A program made the translations under genes and the position numbers. From Planctomycetota bacterium (GTDB lineage: Bacteria; Planctomycetota; Phycisphaerae; UBA1845): a stretch of DNA of 10,551 nt. Position 1 is the first letter of the stretch; each line of letters opens with the position of its first letter. The notes beneath the pieces are model-generated. The model was not told the DNA's origin and did not search any database. It saw nothing but the letters and a program-made list of their open reading frames with translations. Positions 6,541 through 10,551 of this stretch are shown here, piece by piece. Location of the stretch: the NCBI GenBank assembly GCA_024277835.1, contig JAJRUK010000375.1, positions 1 through 10,551 of the forward strand, read 5' to 3'.

Positions 6541-7080
6541 ATGGCAATGAAGATCGAAAACATCGACAAACTACGGATCGTAAACTACCCCACGCCGGTC
6601 CTGTTGAAAGTCGCAGCGCCCGTCGAAACGTTCGACGATCAGCTTGCGGCGCTCGTCGATCGCATGTTTGAACTGATGCGCCTGGAGAAAGGCGTTGGCC
6701 TTGCTGCGCCGCAAGTCGGGATCGGTCTGCGACTGTTCATCTGCAACGCAACGGGCGAACCGGACGACGACACGGTCATCGTCAACCCGCGATTCGTCGA
6801 GTTGGACGGCGCAGAAGAAGCGGACGAAGGATGTTTGTCACTGCCCGAGGTGACGGTCAATGTCCGCCGGGCAAAATCCGTTGTGCTCGATGCACAAGAC
6901 CTACAGGGCAATGAAGCTCGCCTCGCGGCAGAGGATTTGCCGGCAAGAATATGGCAACATGAAACGGACCATCTCGACGGGAAACTCATTCTTGACTACA
7001 TGTCCCCCGCCGACGAAATCGCCAATCGGCGAGCCATCAAACAACTCAAAGACGACTACCGGGCGGCGAAGGCGAGGTAG
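6541..7080 (+). CDS. def: peptide deformylase
   Basis: A 179-residue metalloenzyme that removes the formyl group from the N-terminal Met of new proteins at the ribosome. All three family motifs are present: GVGLAAPQ (51-58), EGCLS (96-100) with the metal-binding Cys98, and HETDH (140-144) with the two metal-binding His and catalytic Glu141. The length is normal. Two start codons are possible, the ATG at 6541 and another six bases downstream at 6547; neither has a strong Shine-Dalgarno, and the first is used here. fmt follows after 18 bp, the usual def-fmt pairing of the formylation cycle. The gene is divergent from the TPR gene. Confidence 0.97.
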   Translation: MAMKIENIDKLRIVNYPTPVLLKVAAPVETFDDQLAALVDRMFELMRLEKGVGLAAPQVGIGLRLFICNATGEPDDDTVIVNPRFVELDGAEEADEGCLSLPEVTVNVRRAKSVVLDAQDLQGNEARLAAEDLPARIWQHETDHLDGKLILDYMSPADEIANRRAIKQLKDDYRAAKAR

Positions 7081-7081
7081 C

Positions 7082-7086
7082 GGAGG
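7082..7086 (+). promoter_or_regulatory. ribosome binding site of fmt
   Basis: GGAGG starting 2 nt after the def stop codon and 12 nt before the fmt ATG, slightly longer than ideal spacing. It indicates tight def-fmt coupling. Confidence 0.5.
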
Positions 7087-7098
7087 CGTGCAGCGAAT

Positions 7099-8052
7099 AT
7101 GCGACTAATCTTTATGGGTTCCGGCGCGTTCGCGCTCCCAACGCTTCGATGGTTAAGCGAAAGCGAGCATGAAGTCGTGGCGGTCGTCACGCAACCGGCG
7201 CGCGGGAGCGGTCGCGGACAGCGCGTCACCCGAACCCCGGTGCGAGCGGTGGCGGATGAACTGGGCCTGACCGCGATCGAACCTGAGAACGTCAATGACG
7301 ACGAAATTGTTGAGCAACTTCGGGCGTTTGGGGCTGATCTGGCGTTGGTCATTGCCTTTGGCCAGAAGATTCGTCAGCCCCTTCGAGACGCACTTCCCGG
7401 CGGGTGCATCAACCTGCATGCGTCGCTGCTGCCGAAGTATCGCGGGGCAGCACCGATCAACTGGGCGATCGCCAACGGGGAGGCGAACTCAGGCTGCACT
7501 GTGTTTCAGCTTGTCGATCGAATGGACGCCGGGCCTATCCTCTCAATGACGGAGACACCAATCGGTTCCACCGAAACCGCCGGCGAACTTCACGATCGCC
7601 TGGCGGAGCTTGGCATCGAGACTGTTCAGGAAGCGCTGACTCAATTCGCCGATTGTAAGATTCCAACGGGAACGCCCCAAGATGACGCACTCGCAACGCC
7701 CGCTCGAAAACTATCCAAAGATGACGGGAACATTGACTTCGACAAACCAGCCCGAATCGTCGCAGGCCACATCCACGGAATGACGCCCTGGCCCGGCGCT
7801 CGCGCAAAGTTTATCAGTCGTGAAGACCGGTGGGAAAACGTAACGATTCTCCGCGCGCAAGTCGTCGAAGATGCGGCTGCCGCGAGCGCGTCTCCCGGAT
7901 CGGTGCTCGAACAAGGTCGCATCGCAACCCGCGACGCCGCGATCGAAGTGCTTGAAATCAAGCCATCGTCGGGTCGCGTGATGACGTGGCGCGACTATGC
8001 CAACGGAAGACAAGTCGCCCCGGGCGATCGATTCACGTCGCCGGGTTCCTAG
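7099..8052 (+). CDS. fmt: methionyl-tRNA formyltransferase
   Basis: A 317-residue enzyme that transfers a formyl group from 10-formyltetrahydrofolate to Met-tRNAfMet. The N-terminal Rossmann domain starts MRLIFMGSGAFALPTL. The tRNA-recognition loop is at about 32-52 (QPARGSGRGQRVTRTPVRAV). The signature INLHASLLPKYRGAAPINWA (104-123) carries the catalytic Asn105 and His107, and Asp143 (RMDAGPIL) completes the site. The C-terminal tRNA-binding domain begins near residue 205 and includes GMTPWPGARAKF (227-238). Length is normal for the family. It is the second gene of a def-fmt operon. Transcription runs toward the hairpin-rich element at 8076-8270, which may help to end the transcript. Confidence 0.97.
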   Translation: MRLIFMGSGAFALPTLRWLSESEHEVVAVVTQPARGSGRGQRVTRTPVRAVADELGLTAIEPENVNDDEIVEQLRAFGADLALVIAFGQKIRQPLRDALPGGCINLHASLLPKYRGAAPINWAIANGEANSGCTVFQLVDRMDAGPILSMTETPIGSTETAGELHDRLAELGIETVQEALTQFADCKIPTGTPQDDALATPARKLSKDDGNIDFDKPARIVAGHIHGMTPWPGARAKFISREDRWENVTILRAQVVEDAAAASASPGSVLEQGRIATRDAAIEVLEIKPSSGRVMTWRDYANGRQVAPGDRFTSPGS

Positions 8053-8075
8053 CAACATGACGCTGGTACTCTTGG

Positions 8076-8248
8076 GTGGCACCGGTTTGTAACCGGTGCG
8101 ATATCTCCTGTTCCAGGGTCTAGGGCAAGTAACAGTCCGCTTTAACGGGTTTGTTCTGCCGCCCCCCTTCACTAAGGGGGGATCGAGGGGGGTTGCCCGC
8201 GCCACTTGATTGTTAACTGCTCTAGCACCGGTTACAAACCGGTGCCAC
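8076..8248. mobile_element. foldback (MITE-like) repeat element with 24-bp perfect inverted ends
   Basis: The left end (8076-8099) and right end (8225-8248) are perfect 24-bp reverse complements, each beginning outward with GTGGCACCGGTT. Each end is also a hairpin by itself: GCACCGGTT and AACCGGTGC (9-bp stem) around a 3-nt loop (TGT left, ACA right). Inside, 8120-8134 and 8211-8225 form a further imperfect inverted repeat (12 of 15). The centre holds the C-rich repeat copy at 8162-8195. No coding capacity is supported; open frames here give peptides such as TGYKPVPP that are typical repeat translations. It lies in the convergent gap between fmt and the exported protein gene. No flanking target duplication was recognised, so mobility is inference; it may be a nested repeat cluster or an RNA-level element. 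Confidence 0.6.
8162..8195. repeat. C-rich dispersed hairpin repeat, copy 2
   Basis: CCCCCCTT and AAGGGGGG form a perfect 8-bp stem around CACT (8162-8181), followed by ATCGAGGGGGGTTG. It is homologous to the copy at 3631-3663, with changes in the stem that keep pairing (TT/AA here, TTT/AAA there), which suggests the fold matters or that the repeat spreads as a folded unit. Confidence 0.75.
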
Positions 8249-8249
8249 A

Positions 8250-8270
8250 TTGAAGAACTTCGTTCTTCAA
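8250..8270. repeat. hairpin adjoining the foldback element, possible bidirectional terminator
   Basis: TTGAAGAAC and GTTCTTCAA form a perfect 9-bp stem around TTC, one base after the right end of the foldback element. It lies between the convergent ends of fmt (8052) and the exported protein gene (8309). It has no T-run, so intrinsic termination is only possible, not shown. It may be part of the same repeat cluster. Confidence 0.5.
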
Positions 8271-8308
8271 CAGGATACGAATCAAGGCGTGATTAGATCA
8301 CCCTCTTT

Positions 8309-10315
8309 CTATTCTCCGGCGAAGCGCAGAGACAGCATCGCAGCGTAGTGCTCGTCGTCCGTCTCAAAGACGGACAACCCAGCGAACGGAATCGCATGCC
8401 CCACCCCCACTAGCTCTTGCAATGAGGCTGCCAGGTCGCGCGCGAGACTCGACACAAGCGTTGGCGAGGGAGCGGCGTCCAGCTCGACGTCGATGACTTC
8501 GCCATCTCGACGCACCCGAATGACTCGATCGCGCGTGTCGCTCCCGAGATTCCATCGTTTCTCAAAATCTCGATCGGGAAGGGCGATGTCGAGCAGCTCG
8601 CCATCAAGCCCAACGATCTGATCGCCGACGCGGAGCTTTCCCGTAGCTGGAGAATCTGCGCGGATCGAATCAATCTTGATCGCACCCGCGACTGACGTCG
8701 CGTCAAACACGATCCCCAATGACTGCAAGGTGCTCGCGGAATTGCCCGTTTCAAAAAGAGTTTGATTGAGGAGCGACGGCTTACCCGTGGCTGCTTCGGC
8801 AATCCAATCTTCCATCGCGCCCGCAGCGGCGTCCGCCTGAATCAGCGCGACGGCACTTCGCTTTCCGCCCAACTGCCAAACCGAATGGGCGTCTCGAACG
8901 GTCGCAAGCGTCGGGGCAAGACCGACATTGGCTTCGATAATGCGTTCGAGGTGATCCCTGCTGAGCGTGAGAATAAGCCAACCGTCATGGGCTGCCCAGG
9001 CGAACTCGACGTTGGCAAGAAGCTTCGCAATCGGAAACCTCGATCTCTTTGAATAGGCACGAAGACTCGCGTGAGCGATCGCGGTACCAAGATGAACATC
9101 CAGCGCCACGGCGGGCACGTCTGGTGGATCGACCGGGTCGAGCGCACGCATGAACCCGATCAACCTTTGCGACACCTGACCCACTTCGCTCGCAAGTGCC
9201 CGGGCATCCGACGATTCGATCAGGAGGGCAAGCTGCGGGGTCGATGTTTCTCCGCGAAAGTCTTCATCCCACGCAAAGATCATGCTTGGTCCAAGCGGTG
9301 GCAATGGCACATCCGCGCCAACCGCCCGCGCACGAAGACTTAACAACACGCGAACGTATCGCGAGAGCGTATCATTCGACGTCGACCCTTCATGCATCTT
9401 CTCAAGAAAGTCTTCCACGTGTATCGTCGTCGCCGAGGCAAACAACGTCGTATGCGGAAGCTTGCGGACGCGATTGAGAACACGCGGCGAAAGCGATCGC
9501 GATGCGCTTGGCGTGGCACGCTTCCCGCGAACAGCAAGGTCGATCCGCCCCTCGCGCTCATACATACCAACAACAACGTGCGTCATATCCGGAAAAATAT
9601 CCCAGACGCTAGGCACACCGCTCTCATCTTCGTCAGGATGCCCCGAGTCAGCCACGAGATACACTGTCGCCAGTGGCCGACCGGGCAAGTAGGCCGATAG
9701 ATTTTGATAGACTTTGTCTTGCGAGAGCGCCGTCGCATGACGACTCGCCATCAACCTGACTGTCTCGCGCAAGAGGGATTCTGGTTCAAATCGCCGACCG
9801 AGCGCCACGATCCCATCACAAACGCACGCGATGACACCGTTTGGCATCTTAATCAGTCGCGCGTTCGGCGATATACGAACATCCCGCCGTTTGCCCGGAG
9901 GGAACCACTCATTCAACGTGCGCTCACTAGGCACACGAAGATACCAGACCGCACTTTCAAGCTCCGACCAAGACCGGGCTGCCAAGGCGACCTGCGTCCG
10001 CATCAGCGCCCCGGTACTTACCTTCGATCCCCCGCCCAAGAGCGCACCGACCACCGCGCGCACGTCAAAATCAGGCGCATCGGACGGGTCACCACCAGAG
10101 GCCATCGCCAGCAGTCGCCACGCATGAGCTTTCTTCATGGCAGCATCGACTTCGCGCATGTTGTTGACGCTAACGAAAACCTTGGTCGAAACCGGAACGA
10201 ACCTCGCAAGCGAGACCGTTTCGGTCTTTGCCGCATGTGAATCCGCTCGCTGCCCGCGCGCATCCCCAACCACAAGCGTAAGAGCGATCAAACTAATCAA
10301 ACACGATCGGCGCAT
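8309..10315 (-). CDS. large exported protein of unknown function with a C-terminal PDZ-like domain
   Basis: A 668-residue protein with a Sec-type signal peptide: MRRS, then the hydrophobic CLISLIALTLVVG, with probable cleavage near ARG-Q at about 21-22. The long middle part (about 35-535) is alternating beta/alpha with several segments of the form 'tKVFVSVNNMREVDAAMKKA', which recalls DUF3352-like exported proteins; I cannot confirm this without a profile search. Residues about 545-614 look like a PDZ domain (SIRADSPATGKLRVGDQIVG followed by LDGELL and RVIRVRRDGEVIDVELD). No Ser-His-Asp protease domain or other catalytic motif is visible, so it is not a DegP-type protease. The start at 10315 follows GGAG with 5-nt spacing and gives a good signal peptide. 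It stands alone, about 100 bp from an insertion sequence end. Likely periplasmic, role unknown. Confidence 0.8.
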   Translation of the reverse strand: MRRSCLISLIALTLVVGDARGQRADSHAAKTETVSLARFVPVSTKVFVSVNNMREVDAAMKKAHAWRLLAMASGGDPSDAPDFDVRAVVGALLGGGSKVSTGALMRTQVALAARSWSELESAVWYLRVPSERTLNEWFPPGKRRDVRISPNARLIKMPNGVIACVCDGIVALGRRFEPESLLRETVRLMASRHATALSQDKVYQNLSAYLPGRPLATVYLVADSGHPDEDESGVPSVWDIFPDMTHVVVGMYEREGRIDLAVRGKRATPSASRSLSPRVLNRVRKLPHTTLFASATTIHVEDFLEKMHEGSTSNDTLSRYVRVLLSLRARAVGADVPLPPLGPSMIFAWDEDFRGETSTPQLALLIESSDARALASEVGQVSQRLIGFMRALDPVDPPDVPAVALDVHLGTAIAHASLRAYSKRSRFPIAKLLANVEFAWAAHDGWLILTLSRDHLERIIEANVGLAPTLATVRDAHSVWQLGGKRSAVALIQADAAAGAMEDWIAEAATGKPSLLNQTLFETGNSASTLQSLGIVFDATSVAGAIKIDSIRADSPATGKLRVGDQIVGLDGELLDIALPDRDFEKRWNLGSDTRDRVIRVRRDGEVIDVELDAAPSPTLVSSLARDLAASLQELVGVGHAIPFAGLSVFETDDEHYAAMLSLRFAGE

Positions 10316-10320
10316 GGCGT

Positions 10321-10337
10321 CTCCGGGGCGGAGTATA
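10321..10337 (-). promoter_or_regulatory. start region of the exported protein gene: Shine-Dalgarno and possible -10 box
   Basis: GGAG (10321-10324) lies 5 nt before the ATG and supports the start. TATACT (10332-10337) resembles a -10 box, but it is too close to the ribosome binding site for an ordinary leader and has no good -35, so the promoter part is weak. Confidence 0.3.
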
Positions 10338-10414
10338 ACGGGGAAGTCGTTCCAGGAGTATGATCGACCAACGAGGCATGGAGGTCGTAGTCACCGGGAG
10401 TGAATGTGACGCTA

Positions 10415-10551
10415 GTACCGTGTTTCATAAGTTTTACGACTATGCTGCATGTTCGTTCGATGCCAGCGGCTTTCCGGTGTAGGTCCATCGGTAGGGATGG
10501 GCCAAGTTCTCGTTATAGTATTGGACGAACTCGATGATCTTATTCTCCAAG
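10415..10551 (-). mobile_element. IS630-family insertion sequence, one end, continuing past the window
   Basis: The transposase tail at 10440-10551 is followed within 30 bp by ACCGTGTTTCATAAG, which has the look of an IS terminal repeat. IS630/Tc1-mariner elements insert at TA, and TA dinucleotides at 10413-10414 and 10416-10417 are candidate boundaries. The other end lies outside the window, so the terminal repeat and target duplication cannot be checked here. Confidence 0.6.
10440..10551 (-). CDS. IS630-family transposase, C-terminal end only (partial)
   Basis: Reading from the right edge on the minus strand, 36 codons end at a TAG (10440-10442): LENKIIEFVQYYNENLAHPY followed by RWTYTGKPL and a short tail. 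The YYNE...AHPYRWTYTGKPL pattern is the typical C-terminus of IS630-type DDE transposases, after the last catalytic Glu. The catalytic domain would lie to the right of the window, so integrity and frame cannot be judged. An unrelated small ORF overlaps it in another frame and was not called. Confidence 0.8.
   Translation of the reverse strand, partial: LENKIIEFVQYYNENLAHPYRWTYTGKPLASNEHAA

Noticed and set aside
7711..8250. Minus-strand 179-codon open frame across the foldback element
   Set aside because: It is the shadow of fmt plus repeat-derived peptides (DPPLVKGG, TGYKPVPP); not a gene.
1..10551. CRISPR arrays, tRNA or rRNA genes, defence or toxin-antitoxin modules
   Set aside because: No regularly spaced repeats, no tRNA-like folds with conserved loops, and no recognisable defence protein motifs were seen on either strand.

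Overview
The window looks like a chromosomal segment of a moderately GC-rich bacterium, most likely a planctomycete and perhaps Phycisphaerae-like. This placement is inference from gene content and repeat style: a TPR gene beside rpsT, a short TlyA-like methyltransferase, a large exported protein of unknown function, and C-rich and CACCGGTT-type dispersed hairpin repeats. No rRNA or tRNA gene is present to settle it.

Layout. Positions 1-1263 (+) hold most of murD, open at the left edge and lacking only its extreme N-terminus. It converges with a minus-strand cluster that reads, in transcription order, lipoprotein (3530-2331), ECF sigma factor (2317-1790) and zinc-finger anti-sigma factor (1770-1270). 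The gaps of 13 and 19 bp suggest one operon, probably an envelope-sensing regulatory unit. Upstream of it, 3531-3829 carries a hairpin and a C-rich dispersed repeat. Next on the minus strand come a short S4-less TlyA/FtsJ-type RNA methyltransferase (4393-3830), ribosomal protein S20 (4801-4529, GTG start) and a TPR-rich protein (6310-4850). A divergent region of 230 bp contains a plausible sigma-70 promoter driving def and fmt (6541-8052, +), the deformylase/formyltransferase pair for initiator methionine.

The convergent intergenic stretch after fmt (8053-8308) is filled with hairpins: a foldback element with perfect 24-bp inverted ends (8076-8248), a second copy of the C-rich repeat in its middle, and an adjacent 9-bp-stem hairpin. 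A 668-residue exported protein with a PDZ-like C-terminal region follows on the minus strand (10315-8309). At the right edge the window enters an insertion sequence: the last 36 residues of an IS630-type transposase lie at 10551-10440, with its probable end near 10414.

Taken together, most of the window is core metabolism (cell wall, translation, initiator Met processing) with lineage-specific envelope genes of unknown function between. No defence system, CRISPR array or other clearly new system is visible. The least ordinary items are the lipoprotein/sigma/anti-sigma unit, the foldback repeat, and the two exported proteins of unknown function.
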